Of a stretch of DNA of 6,588 nt, positions 1 to 5,880 are shown piece by piece. The notes under the pieces are model-generated. The model saw only the letters and a list, made by a program, of their open reading frames with translations, was not told the DNA's origin and made no database searches. The translations under genes were made by a program, and so were the position numbers. The number at the start of each line of letters is the position of its first letter. The first letter of the stretch is position 1. Source of the stretch: JBEEJL01 sp049698095 (GTDB lineage Bacteria > Pseudomonadota > Gammaproteobacteria > Burkholderiales > JBEEJL01). Location of the stretch: the NCBI GenBank assembly GCA_049698095.1, contig JBAVXA010000196.1:1-6588 (forward strand), written 5' to 3'.

Positions 1-737
1 ATCTCGCGCGCTCTGAACAAGCACAAACCGGCGCGCGCGAACAGTTGACGCGGCTAATGGGTTTGTGGGGTGAGCAAATAAGATTCAGTTTGCCGGAACG
101 CTTGCCTGATTTGCCAAGGACGGTGGACGATTTGCCCGACATTGAGCAGACCGCGCTGGCGCAGCGGCTGGATATTGTCGCGATTAAAACACAAACTGAA
201 GCGCTGGCAAGAAATCTCGGCTTGAGCAGAGCCACGCGCTTTATCAATGTGCTCGAACTGGGCGCCGTGCGTAACTCGTCCAACGAAATGCCGACGCAGC
301 GCGGCTACGAAGTGACTCTGGAACTGCCTCTGTTCGATTGGGGCGGCACCAAAGTTGCCAAGGCTGAGGCACTATACATGCAGGCGCTCGACCGTGTTGC
401 CGAGGCGGCAATCAACGCGCGCTCCGAGGTGCGCGAAGCATATCTTGGCTATCGAAGCAGCTATGACATTGCCAAATACTATCGTAACGAAATCGTTCCG
501 GTCAAAAAACGTATTTCCGATGAGAATCTGTTGCGCTACAACGGCATGCTGATCGGCGTGTTCGATTTGCTGGCAGATGCGCGTTCGCAAATCGGCAGTG
601 TAAATAGTTATATCGAATCGCTACGCGACTTCTGGCTTGCGCAAAGCGATATGCAGATGGCCCTGATCGGAAAGCCTTCGATGAGCGCCGCGACAAAAAC
701 CATGCTGCCCGTCGAAGGCGGCATGGCAGGGCATTGA
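1..737 (+). CDS. TolC-family outer-membrane efflux protein, 5' truncated by the window edge
   Basis: This is the C-terminal part (about 244 residues) of an outer-membrane channel of the TolC/CusC family, which forms the exit duct of tripartite efflux pumps. The frame is open from base 3 with no stop, so the gene begins upstream; a TTG at 45 is only an internal codon. The first visible residues (AQTGAREQLTRLMGLWG) resemble the end of the first TolC repeat helix. The second repeat has the strand LELPLFDWGG (about nt 320-348), followed by long helical stretches with AYLGYRSSYDIAKYY and RYNGMLIGVFDLL, typical of the family. The protein ends in GGMAGH, a possible metal-binding tip on the periplasmic side. 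The oxidase gene starts 15 bases after the stop, which implies co-transcription and a copper or other heavy-metal substrate. Family assignment is firm; the substrate is inferred from neighbours. Confidence 0.88.
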   Translation, partial: LARSEQAQTGAREQLTRLMGLWGEQIRFSLPERLPDLPRTVDDLPDIEQTALAQRLDIVAIKTQTEALARNLGLSRATRFINVLELGAVRNSSNEMPTQRGYEVTLELPLFDWGGTKVAKAEALYMQALDRVAEAAINARSEVREAYLGYRSSYDIAKYYRNEIVPVKKRISDENLLRYNGMLIGVFDLLADARSQIGSVNSYIESLRDFWLAQSDMQMALIGKPSMSAATKTMLPVEGGMAGH

Positions 738-740
738 AAC

Positions 741-746
741 AAAGGA
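741..746 (+). promoter_or_regulatory. Ribosome binding site of the multicopper oxidase gene
   Basis: AAAGGA lies 6 bases before the ATG at 753, in the 15-base gap after the TolC stop. It supports the start that gives the complete twin-arginine signal. Confidence 0.7.
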
Positions 747-752
747 TAAACC

Positions 753-2186
753 ATGACCAGCAGAAGAGATTTTTTTAAGACAGCCGGTATCACTGGCGCG
801 GCGGTCGGCGTCGCGAGCGTTAGCCGCGTTGCGCTGGCGGCGTTGCCCGAGCCAGTGATACAAACCAGGCCGGACACCATGCCGCCCCTGGTGCCGTCCA
901 CCGGCCGGCCCTACAACCCCGTCGTGACCCTGAACGGTTGGACTTTACCCTGGCGCATGAATAACGGCGTAAAGGAATTTCATCTGGTCGCAGAACCGGT
1001 AGTGCGGGAAATGGCGCCGGGAATGAAAGCCCACCTATGGGGATACAATGGACAGTCGCCCGGCCCCACCATTGAAGTGGTGGAGGGGGACCGGCTGCGG
1101 ATCTTCGTGACGAATAAATTGCCTGAGCATACGTCGGTGCATTGGCACGGCCAGCGTCTTCCTAACGGCATGGACGGGGTATCGGGCCTGACGCAACCTT
1201 CAATCCAGCCGGGCAAAACATTTGTCTATGAATTCATCGCGCGCCGCCCCGGTACATTCATGTACCATCCGCACGCGGACGACATGGTGCAAAATGCCAT
1301 GGGCATGATGGGTTTCTGGATCACGCATCCGAAAGCGAAACATCCGTTGATTGATGAGGTTGATCGCGATTTTGTATTTTTGCTCAACGCCTATGATATC
1401 GACCCGGGTAGCTACACGCCGAAAATTATGACCATGCTCGACTTCAATTTGTGGTCGTGGAATAGCCGCATATTTCCCGGCATTGATACGCTCAACGTGC
1501 GCAAGAACGATAAAGTACGCATCCGTATCGGCAACCTGACGATGACCAATCATCCGATTCACATTCATGGGCATGAATTTACCGTAACCGGAACCGACGG
1601 CGGGCCGACGCCGAAAAGCGCACGCTGGCCGGAAGTCACCACGGACATCGGGGTCGGACAGATGCGTCAGCTGGAATTTATCGCGGACGAGGAAGGCGAC
1701 TGGGCGTTTCATTGTCACAAGAGCCACCACACCATGAACGCAATGGGCCACAATGTTCCTACCATGATAGGCGTCGATCATCGCGGCGTCGCAAAACAGA
1801 TCACCAGCCTGATTCCCGATTATATGGCGATGAGCGAGCGCGGTATGGCGGATATGACAGAAATGGAAATGCCGTTACCCGACAACACGATTCCGATGAT
1901 GACTGGTGCTGGGCCCTATGGCTCGGTGGAAATGGGCGGCATGTTTACCATGCTGAAAGTGCGCACGGACCAGAAACCCGGCGATTATAAGGATCCCGGG
2001 TGGTACAAGCATCCAGAAGGGACGAGAGCATACGAATGGACCGGCCAGCTCGGCGAGCCGGCGCGGTCGATGTCGACATCGCAAACCGGAGCGGGACAAT
2101 CCATGCCGACGCAAAGCCAGAAAGCCGGCAATTCAGCCGAAATTGAAGTGCAGGTACGTAAACCGGTTGGACACGCCGGGCATTGA
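753..2186 (+). CDS. Tat-exported two-domain multicopper oxidase, probably periplasmic Cu(I) oxidase
   Basis: The 477-residue product starts with a Tat signal (SRRDFFK at 3-9, hydrophobic stretch, probable cleavage after VALA near 29), so it is exported folded to the periplasm. All copper motifs are present. HWHG at 130-133 and HPH at 172-174 lie in the first cupredoxin domain. HPIHIHGH at 267-274 and HCHxxxHxxxxM at 320-331 lie in the second. The expected type-1 ligands are H267, C321, H326 and M331; the four HxH pairs would form the trinuclear centre. Only about 93 residues separate HPH from HPIHIH, too few for the middle domain of CueO- or CopA-type oxidases, so it looks like a two-domain enzyme that would need to trimerise. 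Residues 358-400 are Met-rich and the tail ends GHAGH. Its place between TolC and cupredoxin genes suggests Cu(I) detoxification; a laccase-like or other metal-oxidase activity is possible. Confidence 0.9.
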   Translation: MTSRRDFFKTAGITGAAVGVASVSRVALAALPEPVIQTRPDTMPPLVPSTGRPYNPVVTLNGWTLPWRMNNGVKEFHLVAEPVVREMAPGMKAHLWGYNGQSPGPTIEVVEGDRLRIFVTNKLPEHTSVHWHGQRLPNGMDGVSGLTQPSIQPGKTFVYEFIARRPGTFMYHPHADDMVQNAMGMMGFWITHPKAKHPLIDEVDRDFVFLLNAYDIDPGSYTPKIMTMLDFNLWSWNSRIFPGIDTLNVRKNDKVRIRIGNLTMTNHPIHIHGHEFTVTGTDGGPTPKSARWPEVTTDIGVGQMRQLEFIADEEGDWAFHCHKSHHTMNAMGHNVPTMIGVDHRGVAKQITSLIPDYMAMSERGMADMTEMEMPLPDNTIPMMTGAGPYGSVEMGGMFTMLKVRTDQKPGDYKDPGWYKHPEGTRAYEWTGQLGEPARSMSTSQTGAGQSMPTQSQKAGNSAEIEVQVRKPVGHAGH

Positions 2187-2223
2187 AAAACCTAACCAAG
2201 CTTTTTTTTCGAAGACAATTAAC

Positions 2224-2228
2224 AGGAG
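2224..2228 (+). promoter_or_regulatory. Ribosome binding site that sets the cupredoxin start
   Basis: AGGAG lies 5 bases before the ATG at 2234. It decides against an in-frame TTG at 2183 that overlaps the oxidase stop, has no comparable site, and would put 17 charged or mixed residues in front of a normal Sec signal peptide. Confidence 0.75.
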
Positions 2229-2233
2229 CGACC

Positions 2234-3055
2234 ATGCATACAAAACGATCCCATATTTTTTCGGCGTTGCTATTCGCGGGTTTAGCAACAGGCGCATTGG
2301 CGGCGGGAAACCACGCCGCCGGTCATGATCATGCCAGCGCGTCGATCGGCAAACCTGGCAACGCCGCAGATGTAACGCGCACGATTAAGATCAGCATGGG
2401 CGATAATATGCGCTACAGCCCGTCGACCATCAAGGTGAAAAACGGTGAAACGGTTCGTTTCATCCTGGAAAACAAAGGCAAGCTGGAACATGAGATGGTG
2501 CTGGGATCGGCGAAAGACCTGAAGCAGCATGCCGAGCTGATGAAAAAAAATCCCGGCATGGAACACGACGATCCTAATCAGGTGTCGCTAGAGCCGGGTC
2601 AGACAAAAGAACTCATTTGGCAATTTACCCAGCAGGGCACGGTCGATTTTGCCTGTCTCGAGCCGGGCCATATGGAAGCGGGCATGGTGGGAAAAATCCG
2701 CGTGGCCGCGTCGCCTTCTGCGGTAAAACCCAATGCTTCAACGACAGCCGGCAAGCCGAAAATCATACTCGCCGCTGCGAGTGGCGCTGATGCCACTGCG
2801 GCGGCGAAGCCATCCGGCGAGTCCGTTGCGAACGAAATGGTCGAAGCGGAGGTGCGCAAAATCGATAAAGAGGCGAGCAAAATTACCCTGAAGCACGGCG
2901 AAATAAAGAAATTCGACATGCCGGCGATGGCGATGGTGTTTCAGGTGAAAGACCCGGCGATGCTGGATCAGGTCAAGGTCGGCGACAAGGTGAAATTCAC
3001 TGCCGACAGGATCAATAACGCGTTCGTGGTGACAGCTATCGAACTGCAGAAATAA
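2234..3055 (+). CDS. Secreted cupredoxin (CopI-like) fused to a CusF-like copper-binding domain
   Basis: The 273-residue product has a Sec signal peptide (MHTKR, then a hydrophobic run, ALA at 21-23) and a His-rich mature N-terminus (NHAAGHDHAS). Residues about 47-157 form a plastocyanin/azurin-like cupredoxin with the type-1 copper ligands visible: H86 in LEHEMVLG, then C141, H146 and M151 in CLEPGHMEAGM. This pattern matches the copper-tolerance cupredoxins called CopI. An Ala/Lys/Pro-rich linker (about 158-200) leads to a CusF-like domain (about 202-271) with VEAEVRKID, ITLKHGEIKKFDMPAMAM and VKVGDKVKF. Its expected Cu(I) ligands are H221, M232 and M234, with M229 where E. coli CusF has Trp44. 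It is the last gene of the operon, 47 bases after the oxidase. It probably buffers periplasmic copper and passes it to the oxidase or efflux pump. Domain calls are firm; the hand-over role is inference. Confidence 0.88.
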   Translation: MHTKRSHIFSALLFAGLATGALAAGNHAAGHDHASASIGKPGNAADVTRTIKISMGDNMRYSPSTIKVKNGETVRFILENKGKLEHEMVLGSAKDLKQHAELMKKNPGMEHDDPNQVSLEPGQTKELIWQFTQQGTVDFACLEPGHMEAGMVGKIRVAASPSAVKPNASTTAGKPKIILAAASGADATAAAKPSGESVANEMVEAEVRKIDKEASKITLKHGEIKKFDMPAMAMVFQVKDPAMLDQVKVGDKVKFTADRINNAFVVTAIELQK

Positions 3056-3061
3056 CTGAAA

Positions 3062-3793
3062 TCAAAACGGCGTTTCGCGCACGCTCGCTTGATTGAGTTT
3101 TACAAACCGGAAACCGTTCGCGCCTAGCCAGCTAATGCCTTCCGCCAGGCCCTCTGCGCTTGAGGACTTCGGTTTGTTCAAATGCGCGATGATGATATCG
3201 CCGGCTTTTACCGCCTTGAGCCGCGCGATGATGCTGCGCTTGGATAATGTTGCGCCTTCGTCAGCATTAACGGAAAAGCCTGCGATTCTAAATCCCATTT
3301 TCTTAATCGTATTAATTGCCTCGATGTCGTACAGCGCCGTGGCGCCACGATACCAGCGCGGTTTGCCGCCGCCTGATTTCTCAATCGCCTCTGCGCCGCC
3401 TGCCACTTCCTGTCGCAGATGTTCCAGGTCCGGGCTACCCGCGATGTCATAAACCTGGCGGCCGGGGCCGACCACGGCGGGCACATGTCGCGCGCCGTGG
3501 TCTTCAATGTCGAATAAATCCCTGCGGGCTTTGAGTTCAGCAAACGCCACAGGGTTTTTGCTCATCCAGCGCTGAGTCACAAAAATGGTGGCCGGGATTT
3601 TTTGCGCAGTGAGGTACCGGATGATGTCGGCGTCAAAACTTCCCCCGCAGGCATCGAGCGTCAGCGCGACGATTTTCTCCTGCGGGTTTTGTGTTACCAG
3701 CGTTTGACGCACTTCTAATGGATGCTCTGCTCTGGTTGCGTGAGCGAAGCCAGAGGAAAGGAAAACACAGAGCACGACAATGGTTCGATTCAT
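3062..3793 (-). CDS. Secreted NodB-type polysaccharide deacetylase family protein
   Basis: The 243-residue product has an N-terminal signal peptide (MNRT, hydrophobic 5-16, AHA at 17-19), so it should act in the periplasm or outside. The NodB (CE4) layout is recognisable: motif 1 is TLDACGG at 45-51 with D47 as the candidate base, motif 2 is HGARH at 99-103 (two metal-binding His), motif 3 is WYRG with R149, and the late motif is IIIAHLN with H204. KIPATIFVTQRW (65-76) is also typical. Motif 1 has Ala where the second Asp of TFDDG usually binds metal, a variant that may change metal use. The family removes acetyl groups from peptidoglycan, chitin-like or xylan substrates; the substrate here cannot be told. 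The start has little Shine-Dalgarno but is supported by the signal peptide. It follows the ligase gene by 62 bases and converges with the copper operon. Confidence 0.85.
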   Translation of the reverse strand: MNRTIVVLCVFLSSGFAHATRAEHPLEVRQTLVTQNPQEKIVALTLDACGGSFDADIIRYLTAQKIPATIFVTQRWMSKNPVAFAELKARRDLFDIEDHGARHVPAVVGPGRQVYDIAGSPDLEHLRQEVAGGAEAIEKSGGGKPRWYRGATALYDIEAINTIKKMGFRIAGFSVNADEGATLSKRSIIARLKAVKAGDIIIAHLNKPKSSSAEGLAEGISWLGANGFRFVKLNQASVRETPF

Positions 3794-3840
3794 GGGAAAT
3801 ATAACGCGCGAAGTGCAAAAAAGACATCGTTTGAAACTTC

Positions 3841-3870
3841 ATTATAATCAATTGGTTATGCCTGAAGCAA
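3841..3870 (-). promoter_or_regulatory. Candidate sigma-70 promoter for the deacetylase gene
   Basis: On the minus strand a perfect TATAAT (3841-3846) is preceded after 18 bases by TTGCTT (3865-3870), a poor -35. It would start transcription about 40 bases before the ATG at 3793. The spacer contains the near-palindrome AATCAATTGGTT, so an activator or repressor may act here. Read-through from the ligase gene is also possible. Confidence 0.4.
3845..3859. repeat. Copy 1 of a 15-base repeated motif (TAATCAATTGGTTAT)
   Basis: This copy covers the ligase stop codon (3856-3858) and the spacer of the candidate deacetylase promoter. It differs by one base from the copy at 5840-5854 and is in the same orientation. 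Its core AATCAATTGGTT is a near-palindrome (10 of 12 positions). It may be an operator; chance similarity of AT-rich DNA is not excluded. Confidence 0.4.
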
Positions 3871-5730
3871 GTTTTCACTCGATATCTTTAGCTCAATCAC
3901 CTCAGGTGTTGCAGGGTCCGCCTGTAAAATAGCCACCAATTCCGCGCGATGGGTAAGGACGGCGCGTTGGTTGATGTAACCTTTGTAGGTGATTTCGCCG
4001 GCATCGATAGACGCCGGTTCGGCCATCAAAAGCGCGCGCGTGGCATAAGTTGACGTCCCGCCGCCGTCGCGCTGCAATGCCTGCAGCCCGCTCGACACCT
4101 TATCGCGCACGGCAGAATGTGCAAGCACCTGCGCCGGTGTCGCCTCTCCAGGCAAGTCGGCACACAAGCTGCGGCCGGCTGCTATATTGGCGAAAATCAG
4201 GAAACCGATCGTATCGTGATCGTGGCCGGTCAATACGATGTCCTGTGCGATCGGCGCGAGCAGGGCGAGCGCCTTGACACGTAACATGCCGACGTTGACC
4301 CACGTCCCGCTGCTGAGTTTGAAATCTTCCGCTACGCGGCCGTCGAACACCAGTCCGCGTTCTGGCTTAGTATCATCAAGAAATCGCACGGCATCGCCGA
4401 TGCGATAAAAGCCTTCTTCGTCGAACATTTTTGTCGTGAGGTCCGGGCGCTTCCAATAACCCGGCGTCACATTCGCGCCGCGTACGCGAACCTCCAGTTT
4501 GTCGCCGTTGCGCAGGAGCTTGAGCGCGGTACCGGGAACCGGCAGGCCAATCACGCCGGATTTTTCCGCCTGAAAATGGCAGTCCGTTGACAGCGGCGCG
4601 GTCTCGGTAGAGCCCCACGCCGACACCATGGCGACCTTTTCGCCTATGGTTTCGAGCGAAAGATGCTCGAGTGCGTCCCATAAATTTTGAGGAAGGGCGG
4701 CGGCGGCATAAAAAATCACCTGCAGCTTTTTGAAAAAGCTGTGGCGCAGTACCTGGTCGGCGCGCAATGCAGTGACCAGCATGTCATAACCGCGCGGCAC
4801 GTTGAAATACAAGGTCGGCGATACGTCGCGCAGATTCTTCACTGTTTGCTCGAACAGTCCCGGCATCGGTCGGCCGGCGTCGATATATAAAGTGCCGCCG
4901 TTTCTCAGCACCAGATTAAAATTATGATTGGCGCCGAAGGTGTGGTTCCACGGCAGCCAATCGACTATCACCGGTGGCGTATCGCGCAGAAACGGCCACA
5001 GCTGCGACTTGGCCTGCTGGCTGGCGCACAGCATGCGTTGCGTATTGATGACTCCCTTCGGTTCGCCGGTGGAGCCGGAAGTGAACAGGAATTTTGCAAT
5101 TGTATCCGGATTGACTGCGGTGAACGCCCGCTCGACGGCGATATCGTCAATGTATGATAGCAATCGTGAAAAAGTCTGGACGTCGCCCGCCGCGTTCGCT
5201 CCGGCGACAAGCGTACCTGTGTGCAAATCCTTTACCGCGCTCAACGCAGGCGAAAATCGCGCATAGTCGGCAACGTAAACCAACCCGGGTTGAAGCAGCG
5301 CAAAAATACTCCGCAGCTTGGCGAAATCTTTGGACATTAGTGAATATGCCTGTGAAATCGGTGCAACCGGGACGCCGATATGCATCGCCGCCAGCGTGAG
5401 CAATCCGTGTTCGACGCTGTTGTCGGACAAAATCGCGATCGGTCGGTCGTCAGAAAGATTCTGGCGCAGCAGCCAGGCAGCGATTTTCCGAACCTGTTCG
5501 CGCGCCTCGCCATACGTCACGCCCTGCCAATGACCTTGTGCGTCGCGCTCCTGCAAGAATTTCTGCTGCGGCGTCAGATTTGCCCAGTGTTCCAGGTATT
5601 CACCTACGCAACGCGCGTGGTTTTGCAATGCCTGCGGCGAGCGCAGGATCATGCTGCCGTCCTCGCGCCGATCGACGACGACTGCTGGTTTGGCGAAAAG
5701 ATCGGCGGGGCTGAGTTGCGGCTCGTTCAT
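3856..5730 (-). CDS. fcs: Feruloyl-CoA synthase family ligase (AMP-forming)
   Basis: This ANL-superfamily enzyme would activate a hydroxycinnamic acid such as ferulate with ATP and attach it to CoA in the cytoplasm. The 624 residues fit feruloyl-CoA synthases (about 600-630). The P-loop FTSGSTGEPKG is at 216-226, WGSTETAPL at 372-380, YRIGD at 442-446 and FDGRVAEDFKL at 462-472. The C-terminal GEITYKGYINQRAVL (578-592) carries the probable catalytic K583; the INQRAVL ending and the early RPIAILSDNSVEHGLLTLAAMHIGVPVAPIS-type region (starting at 96) are typical of the feruloyl-CoA group. An in-frame TTG at 5826 would add 32 residues unlike the family and would overlap the promoter; the ATG at 5730 is preferred although its Shine-Dalgarno is weak. 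It is divergent from the flavin monooxygenase gene. The exact substrate (ferulate, coumarate, caffeate or another aryl acid) is uncertain. Confidence 0.82.
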   Translation of the reverse strand: MNEPQLSPADLFAKPAVVVDRREDGSMILRSPQALQNHARCVGEYLEHWANLTPQQKFLQERDAQGHWQGVTYGEAREQVRKIAAWLLRQNLSDDRPIAILSDNSVEHGLLTLAAMHIGVPVAPISQAYSLMSKDFAKLRSIFALLQPGLVYVADYARFSPALSAVKDLHTGTLVAGANAAGDVQTFSRLLSYIDDIAVERAFTAVNPDTIAKFLFTSGSTGEPKGVINTQRMLCASQQAKSQLWPFLRDTPPVIVDWLPWNHTFGANHNFNLVLRNGGTLYIDAGRPMPGLFEQTVKNLRDVSPTLYFNVPRGYDMLVTALRADQVLRHSFFKKLQVIFYAAAALPQNLWDALEHLSLETIGEKVAMVSAWGSTETAPLSTDCHFQAEKSGVIGLPVPGTALKLLRNGDKLEVRVRGANVTPGYWKRPDLTTKMFDEEGFYRIGDAVRFLDDTKPERGLVFDGRVAEDFKLSSGTWVNVGMLRVKALALLAPIAQDIVLTGHDHDTIGFLIFANIAAGRSLCADLPGEATPAQVLAHSAVRDKVSSGLQALQRDGGGTSTYATRALLMAEPASIDAGEITYKGYINQRAVLTHRAELVAILQADPATPEVIELKISSENLLQA

Positions 5731-5782
5731 GATTCGCTCGTCGCTGTGGTTTACACAACAAGCTAAATGTATCCTCGCGGCT

Positions 5783-5811
5783 AGTATAATGAACTTCAGC
5801 GGTTCTGACAT
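5783..5811 (-). promoter_or_regulatory. Candidate sigma-70 promoter for the feruloyl-CoA synthase gene
   Basis: On the minus strand ATGTCA (5806-5811) and TATACT (5783-5788) are separated by exactly 17 bases. Transcription would begin near 5776, giving a leader of about 46 bases to the ATG at 5730. The ATCAA repeats lie just upstream of this -35, a position suited to an activator or to shared control with the divergent gene. Confidence 0.5.
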
Positions 5812-5821
5812 CTTTATCGGT

Positions 5822-5847
5822 ATCAAAAAATATCAATATTAATCAAT
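5822..5847. repeat. Three ATCAA repeats in 10-base phase in the divergent promoter region
   Basis: ATCAAA at 5822, ATCAAT at 5832 and ATCAAT at 5842 begin exactly 10 bases apart, so they face the same side of the helix. The region is strongly AT-rich compared with its surroundings and contains an A6 tract, so it may be a regulator site, a bent-DNA element or both. It sits between the two divergent genes. Confidence 0.5.
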
Positions 5848-5854
5848 TAGTTAT
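5840..5854. repeat. Copy 2 of the 15-base repeated motif (TAATCAATTAGTTAT)
   Basis: It matches copy 1 (3845-3859) at 14 of 15 bases. It overlaps the third ATCAA repeat and touches TATATT (5852-5857), a possible -10 element for the rightward monooxygenase gene for which no convincing -35 is visible. Binding here could repress that gene. Confidence 0.4.
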
Positions 5855-5880
5855 ATTACAACCGTGAACCAGAGAAGATT

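Noticed and set aside
1200..1781. 193-codon open frame antisense to the oxidase
   Set aside because: It is fully contained in the oxidase gene, has no recognisable domain, and the opposite strand carries every copper motif.
2160..2212. Possible terminator or attenuator before the cupredoxin gene (T8 at 2202-2209)
   Set aside because: The only stem upstream, GGTTGG with CCTAACC, is short, bulged and has a long loop; no GC-rich hairpin abuts the T run.
2183..2233. Longer cupredoxin start from a TTG overlapping the oxidase stop
   Set aside because: The ATG at 2234 has AGGAG at good spacing and begins a normal signal peptide; the extension would bury it.
3066..3076. AAACGGCGTTT palindrome near the convergent junction as a terminator
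   Set aside because: The perfect palindrome leaves no usable loop, the possible stem is very short, and no T run follows on either strand.
5380..5766. 128-codon open frame antisense to the ligase 5' end
   Set aside because: It mirrors the conserved ligase N-terminus and has no family features; it is a shadow of the real gene.
5785..5790. TATAAT on the plus strand as a promoter for the monooxygenase
   Set aside because: No -35 lies at a workable distance (TTTACA at 5750 is 29 bases away); the site reads better as part of the minus-strand TATACT promoter.
5731..5826. N-terminal extension of the ligase from a TTG at 5826
   Set aside because: The extra 32 residues do not resemble the family and would cover the candidate promoter; the ATG at 5730 gives the expected length.
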